From positions 340-64,339 of the forward strand of contig CADCWO010000078.1 in NCBI GenBank assembly GCA_902806435.1: 64,000 bases of DNA, written 5' to 3'. Of the stretch, positions 8,630 through 18,566 are shown one piece after another. The notes beneath the pieces were generated by a model that was not told the DNA's origin, did no database searches, and worked only from the letters and a program-made list of their open reading frames with translations. Origin of the DNA: an uncultured Synechococcales cyanobacterium. Lineage in GTDB: Bacteria > Cyanobacteriota > Cyanobacteriia > Thermosynechococcales > Thermosynechococcaceae. How positions within the stretch are numbered: position 1 is the stretch's first letter; every line of letters begins with the position of its first letter. The translations under genes were made by a program, and so were the position numbers.

Positions 8630-9352
8630 CTACTTGGGTGGTGGAGTTGCGGCTTTTGCCGCTGCGGCAGCTTCTTCTGGCGTTAAAGGCACATACGCAT
8701 GCAACTTAAACGAAGAACGAACCAGCTCTTGAGGTTGGCTGCCTGGAACTACTGCTTGACCTGCGGCAGCATCTTTTAAGGTTGCGGAAAAGTCTTTGAT
8801 TACCAATAATGTTTGCAGCCGTTCCATGTTGCGGATGATCGTTAGGGTTTCACTAAACGAGCCATCAAAGACAACGGTGGTCACTTGTCGCTTCAGTTTG
8901 CTATTCAGTTCTGGACCCAAAGAGCCATCGCTGATCGGTCCGGAAGCGGCAAAATCCGGTGTAAAGGTAACGAGCTGGGCATCACTTTGAACAATCAAGC
9001 GATTCAGATCGAGTAAGAGGGTGTCTAAGGTTCTCTGAGTAGAGAATAAAGAGCGTACGTCAGCGTTGAGGGCTTTTGCCCGGTCTACACTTGCTTTTAT
9101 TTCGTTAATCTTCCTAACGGTTTGCTGCTTTTGGGTTAGATCTGTCTCTTTTTGTTCAACGCTGGCTTTCAGTTCTTGCTGGCGGGCATAAGCGGGTGCC
9201 AAAATTTTCATGCCAAAGTAAATCGCTCCCCCTAGCCCCACCACTGCAATTAATACCCCACTTACGGCGGGCGTCAGCGTTAGGCCGAACAATGTGGGAT
9301 ACGATTTTTCCTCAAACTGCTGCTCAGCAGTATATTCGCCACTGAAAGTCAT
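8630..9352 (-). CDS. pilO: Type IV pilus inner-membrane protein PilO
   Basis: This 240-residue protein has one N-terminal membrane helix (~residues 27-50, TLTPAVSGVLIAVVGLGGAI), a periplasmic coiled coil (~60-120) and a ferredoxin-like C-terminal domain, as PilO has. With PilN it forms the inner-membrane alignment platform linking PilM to the secretin. The ATG overlaps the pilN stop by 4 bp (9349-9352), so the two are translationally coupled. An Ala/Pro-rich tail follows. Sequence identity in this family is low; the assignment rests mostly on order in pilMNOQ and topology. No pilP gene lies between pilO and pilQ, which is normal in cyanobacteria. Confidence 0.9.
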   Translation of the reverse strand: MTFSGEYTAEQQFEEKSYPTLFGLTLTPAVSGVLIAVVGLGGAIYFGMKILAPAYARQQELKASVEQKETDLTQKQQTVRKINEIKASVDRAKALNADVRSLFSTQRTLDTLLLDLNRLIVQSDAQLVTFTPDFAASGPISDGSLGPELNSKLKRQVTTVVFDGSFSETLTIIRNMERLQTLLVIKDFSATLKDAAAGQAVVPGSQPQELVRSSFKLHAYVPLTPEEAAAAAKAATPPPK

Positions 9353-10119
9353 GGCTTGAGTACTCCTTTTTCTTTCAGGGATTGAATCCGAGTTACTAAC
9401 CCAGTGGCACCTTTACGGTTTAGCTCTAGCAGTAGTTCGGAGGCAGAAATATCGCTGATATCGCTTTGGAGCTGGTAGGTTGCTAAGGGCCGTGTGGCTT
9501 GGGTACTTTCTTCAAGTTGAGCTTGAGTAAGTTTTGTGGCCTCACCCTCGAGGAGGGGGGAGTTTTGCAATGCTAATACAAAGTCATTAATGTCGCCGAA
9601 AGAAAGCGCTTTGCCTTGAATCGTCAACCCGGCTGCAGGGGCAGCAGCTGGCGCGCTTCCTCCTGGTGCAGGCGACGGGCTAGGAGAGGGGGATGGCGCT
9701 GGGCTACCGGATGGTGCAGGTGCAGCCTGTTGAATACTGGTAATCTGGAGCCCTCTCGGGACGCGATCTCGGATATCTTGTAACATCGCTGACCAGGGTT
9801 TAACCTGGTTAAATACACTGGCTAAAGCACTGGTTTCAGCCTTCACTTGCTTTTCTTGCCCGATCAGGCTTTCTGCCTGGCCAAAGTCTGGAGCCAAGGC
9901 ACTTAACTGCTGCTCAAGCTCTTGCTCTCGTGCTGCCAATCGTTGATTGAGGAAGGTTAATACCATTAAGGCCGCTAAGGTCAAGCCTAGAAAGCCACCA
10001 CCCACTGCGGCTCCTAAAACTAAAGGTCCTTGGCTGAAACCGCCAAACATCGAGGATCGTGTTGTGTCTTGCCGATAGCCAGGCCGATCTTTAAGCAGAT
10101 TAACGTCAACTGAGTACAT
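9349..10119 (-). CDS. pilN: Type IV pilus assembly protein PilN
   Basis: PilN anchors cytoplasmic PilM to the membrane. Its first ~10 residues, MYSVDVNLLKDRPGY, carry the conserved INLL-type segment that binds the PilM groove. One transmembrane helix follows (~30-55), then a periplasmic helical region (~58-100) and a C-terminal ferredoxin-like domain. A Pro/Ser-rich linker (repeated PSPSP, ~140-155) is inserted in the periplasmic part. It starts 4 bp after the pilM stop and overlaps pilO by 4 bp, so pilMNO is a tight operon. Confidence 0.92.
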   Translation of the reverse strand: MYSVDVNLLKDRPGYRQDTTRSSMFGGFSQGPLVLGAAVGGGFLGLTLAALMVLTFLNQRLAAREQELEQQLSALAPDFGQAESLIGQEKQVKAETSALASVFNQVKPWSAMLQDIRDRVPRGLQITSIQQAAPAPSGSPAPSPSPSPSPAPGGSAPAAAPAAGLTIQGKALSFGDINDFVLALQNSPLLEGEATKLTQAQLEESTQATRPLATYQLQSDISDISASELLLELNRKGATGLVTRIQSLKEKGVLKP

Positions 10120-10123
10120 CTGG

Positions 10124-11233
10124 TTAAGCCTCTCGTAATCCTAAACCCATGACTACCCCTAAACCCGGTCGTTGCACTTGCGGAATTTCTGCGCTCACTT
10201 CCAGTGCTAGTGCCTCTATCGGATCGATTTGGGTTGTGGTCAAACTCAATCGCTGGCTAAAAAACTCATCGAGTTGACCAATTCCCGCCCCCGGCCCCGC
10301 CAGAAATACCTGGGAAACTTCCATTCCTTCACCCTGGTTGAGATAGAAGTCAATGGAGCGGCGCAACTCATCCGCCAACTCACCGAGAATCCGCAAGATT
10401 GCTGTAGCACCAGGATTAACACTTCTAGTGGTATCACCGATCGCCAGCGGTACAGTTATCTGATGCAGTAGTTCAACTCCAGCCATTGTGCCTGGAAGAT
10501 TCATTGCCCGGCTGACAGCACTTTGGATTTGAAAAGTACCAATCGGTACACGGCGCGTAAATTGGGGAATACCATCCATCACGATGCTGATTTCAGTGCT
10601 ATCAAACTCGATATCAGCGATCGCCACCACTTCTTGGGGCGAAAATTGCAGCAACTGTTCCCGGATCGTCCGAATCAGGGCAAAACTACTCACCTCCAGA
10701 ATGCTCAGGGTCAGCCCTGCCAGGCGAAACGTCTCCAGGTAAGAGTCTGTTACTTCTCTAGGGGTAGCCACCAGTAGGATATTCAGCCGCTCAATCCCAT
10801 CCTCGTCAACGAATGTACTGAGCCTCTGGAAGTCAACATCCGCCTCTTCTCGCGGGAACGGCAAGTAAAGGCCTGCTTCCTGATTCACATGGTCCCATAA
10901 TTCCCGGTCATCCATTTCAGCCGGCACTGGGGGTAGCAAGCGCACAATTGCTTCCCCGAGGGGAACTGCACTTGCGGCCTGCTTCGCTTTAATTTTCTTT
11001 TCTTCTAAACCGGAGCGAATCAACTCAGCCATTGCCGCTGGGTCAACCACTCGTCCTTCCTGAAATATACCTTCGGGAACTGAGATCGAAGTTAGTGCCT
11101 CTAGCTTCAAGGCTTGGTTCTGCTTCCGGAGCTGAACAATGTTAATTCGTTCTGGGGTTAACTCGATACCTACTCCCTTGGCACCTTGCGAAAAGAAGTT
11201 TTTCAGTGAGGCGACCACAGCATTATTCCACAA
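10124..11233 (-). CDS. pilM: Type IV pilus actin-like ATPase PilM
   Basis: This 369-residue protein has the FtsA/actin-like fold of PilM. Visible elements are the N-terminal phosphate-1 strand GVGIELTPERINIVQL, the VVAIADIEFDSTEISIVMDG phosphate-2 region (~residues 195-215) and the VFLAGPGAGIGQLDEFF adenosine-loop region (~310). It binds ATP and the N-terminus of PilN on the cytoplasmic face of the pilus machine. It is first in pilM-N-O-Q. The promoter should lie in the 157 bp shared with the divergent solute-binding-protein gene. Confidence 0.94.
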   Translation of the reverse strand: MWNNAVVASLKNFFSQGAKGVGIELTPERINIVQLRKQNQALKLEALTSISVPEGIFQEGRVVDPAAMAELIRSGLEEKKIKAKQAASAVPLGEAIVRLLPPVPAEMDDRELWDHVNQEAGLYLPFPREEADVDFQRLSTFVDEDGIERLNILLVATPREVTDSYLETFRLAGLTLSILEVSSFALIRTIREQLLQFSPQEVVAIADIEFDSTEISIVMDGIPQFTRRVPIGTFQIQSAVSRAMNLPGTMAGVELLHQITVPLAIGDTTRSVNPGATAILRILGELADELRRSIDFYLNQGEGMEVSQVFLAGPGAGIGQLDEFFSQRLSLTTTQIDPIEALALEVSAEIPQVQRPGLGVVMGLGLREA

Positions 11234-11390
11234 GTAAAAGATATGATTGGGACCAAAGACAACCAGCTTGATACCCGGAGCGTACCCACCTTACCTTCTA
11301 TTGCCTTCACTCCTTTTTATGCAGAATTTATAGACTTGTGCTTAGCTAACTCATTTGCAGTAACAATATTCCCGTGTTCAATTCAAACTC

Positions 11391-12692
11391 ATGATCAAGA
11401 TCAACTGGAAAAAATTCGGAATTTTTACTTTGTGCGGCTTGCTCCTTAGCTGGATGGTCAGTTGCAGTAGTGGTCCTTCTAGCTCCAGTAGTAACCAGCA
11501 GGCGGGGGGAACCCAGCAAGTCGAATTCTGGACGATGCAACTCCAGCCCAAGTTTACAGACTACTTCAACCAACTAATTGCCACCTTCGAGCAGCAGAAT
11601 CAAAACATTAAGGTGCGCTGGGTGGATGTGCCTTGGTCAGACATGGAACGCAAGATTCTCACGGCAGTCTCAGCCAAAACGGCGCCGGATGTGGTCAACT
11701 TAAACCCTGGTTTTGCTTCCCAACTGGCGCAGCGCAACGCCTGGTTAGAACTTGACACTAAGGTGCCTCAAGAAGTCCGCCAGCAGTACCTACCTAATAT
11801 TTGGTCAGCCAATACTCTCAACGGTAAAACCTTTGGCTTGCCCTGGTATCTAACGGCTCGGGTCCTCATTTACAACAATGACTTGCTTAAGCAAGCTGGA
11901 GTGACTAAACCGCCTGCAACTTATACGGAGCTGGCCCAGGTTGCCAAGCAAGTGAAGGATAAAACTGGCAAGTACGCCTTTTTTGCCACTCTGGTGCCGG
12001 AAGATTCCGCCGAAGTTTTGGAGTCTTTTGTCCAGATGGGGGTAAAGCTTGTCGATGATCAAGGTAACGCGGCGTTTAATACCCCCGCAGGCAAGGCTGC
12101 TTTCCAGTATTGGGTTGATCTCTATAAAAACGAGCTATTACCTCGGGAAGCCTTAACCCAAGGCCACCGGCATGCGATTGAACTTTACCAGCAGGGCGAG
12201 ACTGCGCTCCTGGCCTCTGGTCCAGAATTTCTAGACACGATCGCCAAGAATGCTCCCACGATCGCCAAAGCTTCCGCCTCTGCCCCTCAGATTACAGGGC
12301 AAACGGGGAAGAAAAACGTCGCTGTTATGGATCTAGTGATTCCCAAAGCGACGGATCAGCCTGAGGCGGCCTTGAAGTTCGCCCAATTCGTCACCAATAA
12401 CGAAAATCAACTTAGCTTTGCCAAAGCCGCCAATGTCTTACCTTCGACCTTAAAAGCCTTGGAGGATAATCACTTTAAATCTGCTGGCGACCAGGCTTCT
12501 GCCGTAGACCAGGCGCGGATTGTCAGCGCCAGCCAAATGAAAGACGCGGATGTATTAGTTCCAGCGATGAAGAATGTCAAGGATCTACAAAGAGCAATTT
12601 ATGACAACTTGCAGGCAGCCATGCTAGGCGAAAAATCTGTAGACCAGGCGATCGCGGATGCAGCCCAAACCTGGAATCAAGCTCGAGCCTGA
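11391..12692 (+). CDS. ABC transporter sugar-binding lipoprotein (family 1)
   Basis: This 433-residue extracellular solute-binding protein (SBP_bac_1 family) probably binds an oligosaccharide or polyol. The signal sequence ends in a lipobox-like WMVSC with Cys25 as the likely lipidated residue, then a Ser-rich linker. The mature part has VEFWTMQ and the family motif LPWYLTARVLIYNNDLLKQAGV. No permease or ATPase gene lies beside it; it is flanked by pilM (divergent) and folC (convergent, overlapping by 16 bp). The rest of the transporter must be elsewhere, as often in cyanobacteria. Substrate is not predictable from this sequence. Confidence 0.88.
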   Translation: MIKINWKKFGIFTLCGLLLSWMVSCSSGPSSSSSNQQAGGTQQVEFWTMQLQPKFTDYFNQLIATFEQQNQNIKVRWVDVPWSDMERKILTAVSAKTAPDVVNLNPGFASQLAQRNAWLELDTKVPQEVRQQYLPNIWSANTLNGKTFGLPWYLTARVLIYNNDLLKQAGVTKPPATYTELAQVAKQVKDKTGKYAFFATLVPEDSAEVLESFVQMGVKLVDDQGNAAFNTPAGKAAFQYWVDLYKNELLPREALTQGHRHAIELYQQGETALLASGPEFLDTIAKNAPTIAKASASAPQITGQTGKKNVAVMDLVIPKATDQPEAALKFAQFVTNNENQLSFAKAANVLPSTLKALEDNHFKSAGDQASAVDQARIVSASQMKDADVLVPAMKNVKDLQRAIYDNLQAAMLGEKSVDQAIADAAQTWNQARA

Positions 12693-13948
12693 GCGTGTCT
12701 GAGAAAATCACCGACCAGATACAGAGAACCGCATAGAACGACTGTCGAGTCAGGCTCCCCCTCGGCACTCTTTTGGGTTGCTGCCACCAGTCCGCTGGCT
12801 AGGTCTGGATGCTTACTGCACTCCGCCAAACCCGGACAAATTGCTTGGGCTAAAACTGCTAGATGTTCTGGATCAGCAGCATCATGGCCTGGGACGGGCA
12901 CTAGGTACAACTGATCGCCGGGCCTGAGTAAGGCTTGCAAAATATCAGCGTGATCCTTGGTGGCAAGCATCCCCATCACCCAGTTAACCGGACCGCTTCG
13001 ATCAGGACCGCTTCGATCATCTATGTATTGGCGCAGGGCTTGGGCAGCAGCCGGGTTATGCGCCCCATCAATTAAAATTGGATGCTCCTGCCAGTTTGTC
13101 CACTGGAGGCGACCAGGCCAGCAGGTCTTAGCCATGCCTGCACTAATTGTGGCTGGAGAAATTTTCCAACCTTGCTGCTGTAATTTTTGGAGGGTAGCGA
13201 TCGCCAGGGCGGAGTTTGTCAACTGCACGGCTCCCGGCAAGGGTAATGGATATTCAATCCCATCGTAGATGGCCCAACCATCACCCAGCGCTAACGCCGG
13301 TTTTACCCAGACGGTGGGACAGGCAAGTTCAGTGATTCGTTGCGTGACGACAGCTTTGGCCTCTCCTGGTAAGGGACCTACTACCGCCGGACATCCTGGC
13401 TTGAGAATTCCAGCTTTTTCTCTAGTAATATCCGCCAAGGTCGGACCTAACCGCTGCCAGTGCTCGCGGCTAATCGAGGTGATGATACTAGATAAGGGGC
13501 GATCAATCACATTTGTCGCATCCAGGCGCCCTCCTAAGCCAACTTCAAGTACGGCAACATCAACCTGTTGCTGGGCAAAGTAGAGCCAGGCAGCAGCAGT
13601 GATTACCTCAAATTGGGTGGGTGGTTCTCCAGGAGGGATGGCCGCTTGGACTAGTAAGAGCGATCGCTCTAGTTCTGCCGGTGTGATTGGCTGTTCGTTC
13701 AAGCAAATACGCTCACACCAAGTCACTAAATGGGGAGAGGTATAACGCCCAACGCGATACCCAGCCTGCGTGAGTACCGCAGAAAGATAGGCACAAACGG
13801 AACCTTTACCATTAGTTCCGGCCACGTGGAGTACAGGCACCTGATGGTGCGGATTGCCTAGGCTAGCTAGAAGTCGCTGAATCCGCTCCAGCCCTAGATG
13901 AATGCCGAAGCGTTCATAGCGCTTCAGGATGGCCTCAATAATGTCCAC
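12677..13948 (-). CDS. folC: Folylpolyglutamate synthase / dihydrofolate synthase
   Basis: FolC adds glutamate to dihydropteroate and folates; it belongs to the Mur-ligase family. Motifs are VPVLHVAGTNGKGSVCAYLS (ATP loop), the FEVITAAAWLYFA region, and ILIDGAHNP. I place the start at the GTG at 13948, giving 423 residues, the usual family length. The frame is open up to an ATG at 14125, but that 59-residue extension is basic and unlike other FolC proteins. A 15-bp perfect tandem duplication (12990-13019) codes DRSGPDRSGP in the C-terminal domain. The 3' end overlaps the convergent solute-binding-protein gene by 16 bp. A Pho-box-like array lies ~230 bp upstream. Confidence 0.93.
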   Translation of the reverse strand: MDIIEAILKRYERFGIHLGLERIQRLLASLGNPHHQVPVLHVAGTNGKGSVCAYLSAVLTQAGYRVGRYTSPHLVTWCERICLNEQPITPAELERSLLLVQAAIPPGEPPTQFEVITAAAWLYFAQQQVDVAVLEVGLGGRLDATNVIDRPLSSIITSISREHWQRLGPTLADITREKAGILKPGCPAVVGPLPGEAKAVVTQRITELACPTVWVKPALALGDGWAIYDGIEYPLPLPGAVQLTNSALAIATLQKLQQQGWKISPATISAGMAKTCWPGRLQWTNWQEHPILIDGAHNPAAAQALRQYIDDRSGPDRSGPVNWVMGMLATKDHADILQALLRPGDQLYLVPVPGHDAADPEHLAVLAQAICPGLAECSKHPDLASGLVAATQKSAEGEPDSTVVLCGSLYLVGDFLRHAQARA

Positions 13949-14181
13949 AGCACTTTTTAGAGTGGTCAATTTACACTTTTGAGAAGCAGTTCTATGACGA
14001 TGAATAGCATATTTATGAGGTTTAGTAACGCGACGCAAGTGGTAAAACCCCGGGCTCATGGTTTCAACTGTTAAGCGCCTGAACAATGGTTTCAGGCGCT
14101 TAGGGGCAAGAAAACCTACCAGCAAACTTTAATTGCGATCGCGTGTCACGAAGTAGGAAAACTGATGGCAGCAAATCCACT

Positions 14182-14222
14182 AGGTTAAGAAATAGTTAAG
14201 CATAGGTTAAATTTAAATTAAC
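14182..14222. promoter_or_regulatory. Pho-box-like tandem array (SphR/PhoB type)
   Basis: Four 8-bp units recur with an exact 11-bp period: AGGTTAAG (14182), TAGTTAAG (14193), AGGTTAAA (14204) and the weaker AAATTAAC (14215). The reverse complement of unit 1 is CTTAACCT, the unit of the cyanobacterial Pho box, which is three such repeats with 3-bp spacers. The array lies 51 bp before the DUF7219 start (+) and ~230 bp before folC (-). The CTTAACCT sense faces the minus strand, so which gene it serves is unclear. Confidence 0.55.
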
Positions 14223-14272
14223 AAGCCTAGAGTTAAACCGATAAGGGCAGTGAATGGCTCCCAATAAAAGCA

Positions 14273-14539
14273 ATGACAGAACCTGAGCACACAAACCAAC
14301 CAAAAGACAGCTTCCTCTACCCCCGGAGCCGCTATCATGGTCAGTTCAAGCCTGAGCATCTGGTGTTTAACGCCAACTTGCAAGAATTTACCCAGCGACT
14401 TACCTATATCTGTGCTTTAGAAACGGGGGGTAAAATTCCGCCGGAGGAAGCCTATGCCAAAATTAAGCATCTTTGGAAACAGTTAAAACAGAGCAAAAAG
14501 GAACTAGGTATTGGTAATACCCAGCCCTTAGAGGACTAA
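14273..14539 (+). CDS. DUF7219 family protein
   Basis: This 88-residue cyanobacterial protein of unknown function starts with a disordered polar segment, then SFLYPRSRYHGQFKPEHLVFNANLQEF, the conserved core, and two predicted helices ending in a Lys-rich region (KHLWKQLKQSKKELG). It has no membrane segment or signal peptide. It lies alone between folC (divergent) and panE (convergent), downstream of the TTAA-repeat array at 14182-14222. If that array is a real Pho box, the gene could respond to phosphate. The family has no known activity. Confidence 0.8.
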   Translation: MTEPEHTNQPKDSFLYPRSRYHGQFKPEHLVFNANLQEFTQRLTYICALETGGKIPPEEAYAKIKHLWKQLKQSKKELGIGNTQPLED

Positions 14540-14578
14540 GGACTAGAGACTGTCATAGATCAGTTTCATTCAAACCTA

Positions 14579-15583
14579 CTAGACGCTTGAGTGGCTTGAA
14601 CTAGGATGACTGGATGTTCCTGCTATTTGTTGACGGGCGTCAAGAAACTTGAGTTGCCGATAAAGCGTGGCAATTTTGGGTAGATCAATACCTGCCTGCT
14701 GTGCTGCCCGCAAAGGATTGCCAAAAATCGCTTCAACTTCTAGGGGACGGCCTGTCTCATAGTCAATCTTCATGCTCGTCCGGTAGGGTTGCATCCTTGT
14801 GGTATCCTCCAACAACTTCTGGATAAAATTTTCAGTAATCAGGCGATTCTCTGTAGAGGAACCTTCGCCAACGCATCTGTGAGCAGCGATCGCAACCTCA
14901 TCCATCAGCTCCTCGACTAAACTTCGGGCATCGGGATTAGCCATCAACTCAGCGGTTGTCGCATTCAGGACCACAGACAGCCCATTAAACGGAATATTCC
15001 AGACTAGTTTTCGCCAGCGGGCTAAGAGCAAGTCTTGCCCTACCTCTATGGGAATAGCGGCACGTTCAAAATCAGCAGCAATTTGGCGCAGGCGCTGTGT
15101 CACCTCAGTCGGCTGATAAGCAGGGCTATATTCTGCTAAAAAAATGGAGCTGTAATCCCACTGGCGGATGCGCCCTGGCCCAATTTTATTGGCGCAGACA
15201 AAGCACAGCCCCCCTATGACCCGTTGTGGTCCCACAATCTGCGCAACTTCCTCTTCCACACCCAGCCCATTCTGGAGTACCAGGACAACACCGCCGTCTT
15301 TGGCCACAGCCGGGAGCAAATGGGGCAGCAAATAATTTTGCGTTGTTTTCAGCGCCACGGCAACGACATCACAGCGGGGCATATCTTGCACATCACTGTA
15401 GGCATGAACCTGAGGAAGGGTAAAGTTACCCTCTGTAGACTCAACCACTAACCCATGCTGGCGGACGTGCTGGTAGTCACGATGCAGCAAAAAATGTACT
15501 TCCAAACCGGCCTGTTGGAGGCGGGCACCATAAAAGCCACCCAGTGCGCCAGTTCCCAGAATGGCATAACTTCGCTCGGACAT
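14579..15583 (-). CDS. panE: 2-dehydropantoate 2-reductase (ketopantoate reductase)
   Basis: This 334-residue protein has the ApbA/PanE layout. The NADPH-binding Rossmann motif ILGTGALGGFYGARL is at residues 7-21. The helical C-terminal domain carries RWRKLVWNIPFNGLSVVLN, with the conserved Lys and Asn of the active site, and later the conserved TSMKIDYETGRPLEVEAIFG. It reduces ketopantoate to pantoate for coenzyme A synthesis. The length suits the longer PanE subgroup. It is transcribed alone, convergent with the DUF7219 gene. Some members of this subgroup act on other 2-oxo acids, so substrate is likely but not certain. Confidence 0.88.
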   Translation of the reverse strand: MSERSYAILGTGALGGFYGARLQQAGLEVHFLLHRDYQHVRQHGLVVESTEGNFTLPQVHAYSDVQDMPRCDVVAVALKTTQNYLLPHLLPAVAKDGGVVLVLQNGLGVEEEVAQIVGPQRVIGGLCFVCANKIGPGRIRQWDYSSIFLAEYSPAYQPTEVTQRLRQIAADFERAAIPIEVGQDLLLARWRKLVWNIPFNGLSVVLNATTAELMANPDARSLVEELMDEVAIAAHRCVGEGSSTENRLITENFIQKLLEDTTRMQPYRTSMKIDYETGRPLEVEAIFGNPLRAAQQAGIDLPKIATLYRQLKFLDARQQIAGTSSHPSSSHSSV

Positions 15584-15710
15584 AGTCTTGGAATATCTAC
15601 CCTGCTAATGCCTGAATCTCATTAGTAAGCTGATCAGCATGGATTCTTAAGAGAGGCAGCTGAAATTATCCTATTGACCTGCAACTTAAGTGACGATTAG
15701 CTTATCACTG

Positions 15711-15760
15711 AAAGAGATATCTGTTGACACCCTGGAAAGGGATATCTGTTGGCACCCTGG
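15711..15760 (+). repeat. 25-bp tandem duplication in promoter region
   Basis: Two 25-bp units, 15711-15735 and 15736-15760, differ at two positions. Each contains GATATCTGTTG followed by CACCCTGG. The first copy contains TTGACA, a consensus -35 hexamer; the second has TTGGCA. They lie just upstream of the gene starting at 15787, so the duplication may duplicate a promoter element or a protein-binding site. Confidence 0.7.
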
Positions 15761-15786
15761 CCAGATCTACTAGGAGTCGTATTCTA

Positions 15787-16149
15787 ATGGCCACGGCCCT
15801 ACAACGCAGTTTGCTTACCCTAGTATCGATCGATTTGGTGAGTTGTCAGCCATTTAGCGTTGGTACGAATTCAATCAAAACTGTCAAAGGCCAATGGTCG
15901 CACTACTCAACAGTGCAGATCCAGGGCAGGATAGTTGAGCGGGTGCAGTTACTCGAAACCTGGACCTACGCCATTCAAGATTCCACGGGTAAAATTTGCG
16001 TTCTTGCAGATCAGACAACTCCCCGGCTAGGAGAGCAAGTGTGGTTGAGGGGAAAAGTTCGTTACCAAGCCGTTCTTGTTGGTAGCCAAAACTTAGGGGA
16101 AGCCTATATTGTGGAGGGAACCCGGCTCAAGATAACTACCTACCCTTAA
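15787..16149 (+). CDS. Small exported OB-fold-like protein, unknown function
   Basis: The ATG at 15787 is preceded by TAGGAG and gives 120 residues. The N-terminus (LQRSLLTLVSIDLVSC) looks like a short signal sequence ending in a possible lipobox Cys. Residues ~40-115 follow an OB-fold-type pattern seen in small cyanobacterial proteins: VQIQGRIVERVQLLETWTYA, then AIQDSTGKICVLAD and LGEQVWLRGKVRYQ. Such domains often bind nucleic acid or oligosaccharide, but no function is known. It is followed after 8 bp by a 72-residue membrane protein; the two are probably co-transcribed. Confidence 0.72.
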   Translation: MATALQRSLLTLVSIDLVSCQPFSVGTNSIKTVKGQWSHYSTVQIQGRIVERVQLLETWTYAIQDSTGKICVLADQTTPRLGEQVWLRGKVRYQAVLVGSQNLGEAYIVEGTRLKITTYP

Positions 16150-16157
16150 TCTACAAA

Positions 16158-16376
16158 ATGCCAGCAGACCTGCTTATTTTAATTGCCGCATTAGTGGTTT
16201 CAGGGCTATTGTTGACCTGGTTGCTCAAAGTTGTCAAGGCAACCTTTAGTGCTGCCCTGAGTATTGCGGCGATCGCTTTAGTACTACAACTTGTTTTTGG
16301 CATCGGTCCTAACCAGCTTTGGCAACAGGTGATTCAAGTTCCTCAGCAGCTATGGGAATGGGTTACAGGTTTTTAA
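16158..16376 (+). CDS. 72-residue membrane protein, unknown function
   Basis: There are two predicted membrane helices, ~residues 3-25 (LLILIAALVVSGLLLTWLL) and ~30-50 (FSAALSIAAIALVLQLVFGI), then an amphipathic Gln/Trp-rich tail (QLWQQVIQVPQQLWEW). It starts 8 bp after the OB-fold-like gene and ends before a strong terminator. Similar short proteins occur in other cyanobacteria beside the ATP synthase beta/epsilon genes, by my recollection. The ATG lacks a strong ribosome-binding site and may be translated by coupling. I do not know its function. Confidence 0.7.
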   Translation: MPADLLILIAALVVSGLLLTWLLKVVKATFSAALSIAAIALVLQLVFGIGPNQLWQQVIQVPQQLWEWVTGF

Positions 16377-16384
16377 GCTAGCCC

Positions 16385-16428
16385 AAAAAAATCCTCCTCA
16401 GAATCACTGTTCAAGAGGAGGATTTTTT
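16385..16428. terminator. Strong bidirectional Rho-independent terminator
   Basis: The 16385-16399 arm (A-run then TCCTCCTC) pairs with 16415-16428 (GAGGAGGA then T6), forming a perfect stem with A/T tracts on both sides. It serves the 72-residue gene on the plus strand and atpC on the minus strand, both of which end within 20 bp of it. Confidence 0.92.
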
Positions 16429-16442
16429 GCAAGTTATTGAGC

Positions 16443-16856
16443 TTAAAGTTGAACCGCGCCCCCAGCAGCTTGGAACCGCGCCCGGGCCCGCTTAAGCGCT
16501 TGAGTAGCCTGAATTTTCTCCTGAGCTGAGCCTTGCTGGGCTTGGTTAGACCGAGTTTCGGCTTCGCTCAGAGCAGTGCGAGCGTTTTCGCGGTCAATTG
16601 TCTCACCAGTTTCAGCGGCGTTGACCAAAACAGTTACTTCATCCTGGTCAACTTCCGCGAAGCCACCCATAATCGCGATCGCCACCCAATCCTTAGCGGG
16701 CCGAACCCGCATCACCCCTACATCTAGGGCAGTCAGGAGAGGAATATGACCACTCAAAATGCCTAGTTGACCTGTGGTACTGGGTAGTACAACTTCCTCG
16801 GCGGTATTATCCCAGACAGTTTTATCGGGGGCAATAATTCGAACCGTTAGTGTCAT
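16443..16856 (-). CDS. atpC: ATP synthase F1 epsilon subunit
   Basis: This 137-residue epsilon subunit of the thylakoid F1Fo ATP synthase has the N-terminal beta-sandwich ([41 protein letters not shown]) and a C-terminal helical hairpin rich in Ala, Glu and Arg ([19 protein letters not shown]...). It couples gamma rotation to the catalytic head and damps wasteful ATP hydrolysis. It begins 15 bp after atpD, the beta subunit gene, on the same strand. As usual in cyanobacteria, beta and epsilon form their own two-gene operon apart from the main atp cluster. Confidence 0.96.
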   Translation of the reverse strand: MTLTVRIIAPDKTVWDNTAEEVVLPSTTGQLGILSGHIPLLTALDVGVMRVRPAKDWVAIAIMGGFAEVDQDEVTVLVNAAETGETIDRENARTALSEAETRSNQAQQGSAQEKIQATQALKRARARFQAAGGAVQL

Positions 16857-16871
16857 AGTTTTTCTCGGCGG

Positions 16872-18371
<1,500 letters not shown>

Positions 18372-18442
18372 TTAGATCTATGGCTGAAATTGCCACCTTC
18401 CACGGTATCACTTAACGCGAGCGTAGGTAAACTTTCTTTTCT

Positions 18443-18485
18443 GCTAAGCTCCGCGCCGCAGCTTAGCTCTCCTAAACTAGGGGAG
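18443..18485. other. Two adjacent stem-loops upstream of atpD
   Basis: GCTAAGCT 18443-18450 pairs with AGCTTAGC 18460-18467 (8 bp), and CTCTCCT 18467-18473 pairs with AGGGGAG 18479-18485 (7 bp, one G-U). They lie ~115-155 bp before the atpD start and ~80-125 bp after the minE stop. No T-tract follows on the minus strand, so they could be a 5'-leader structure of the atp mRNA or a processing site at the end of minE. The rest of 18330-18566 shows nothing else. Confidence 0.5.
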
Positions 18486-18566
18486 GCGTCGGTCGTGAGG
18501 TGCCAAGACAGGACTCGCCCAACCTGATCTACGGTAGGATTGTCCTCACCTATCGAATTCGGTTAC

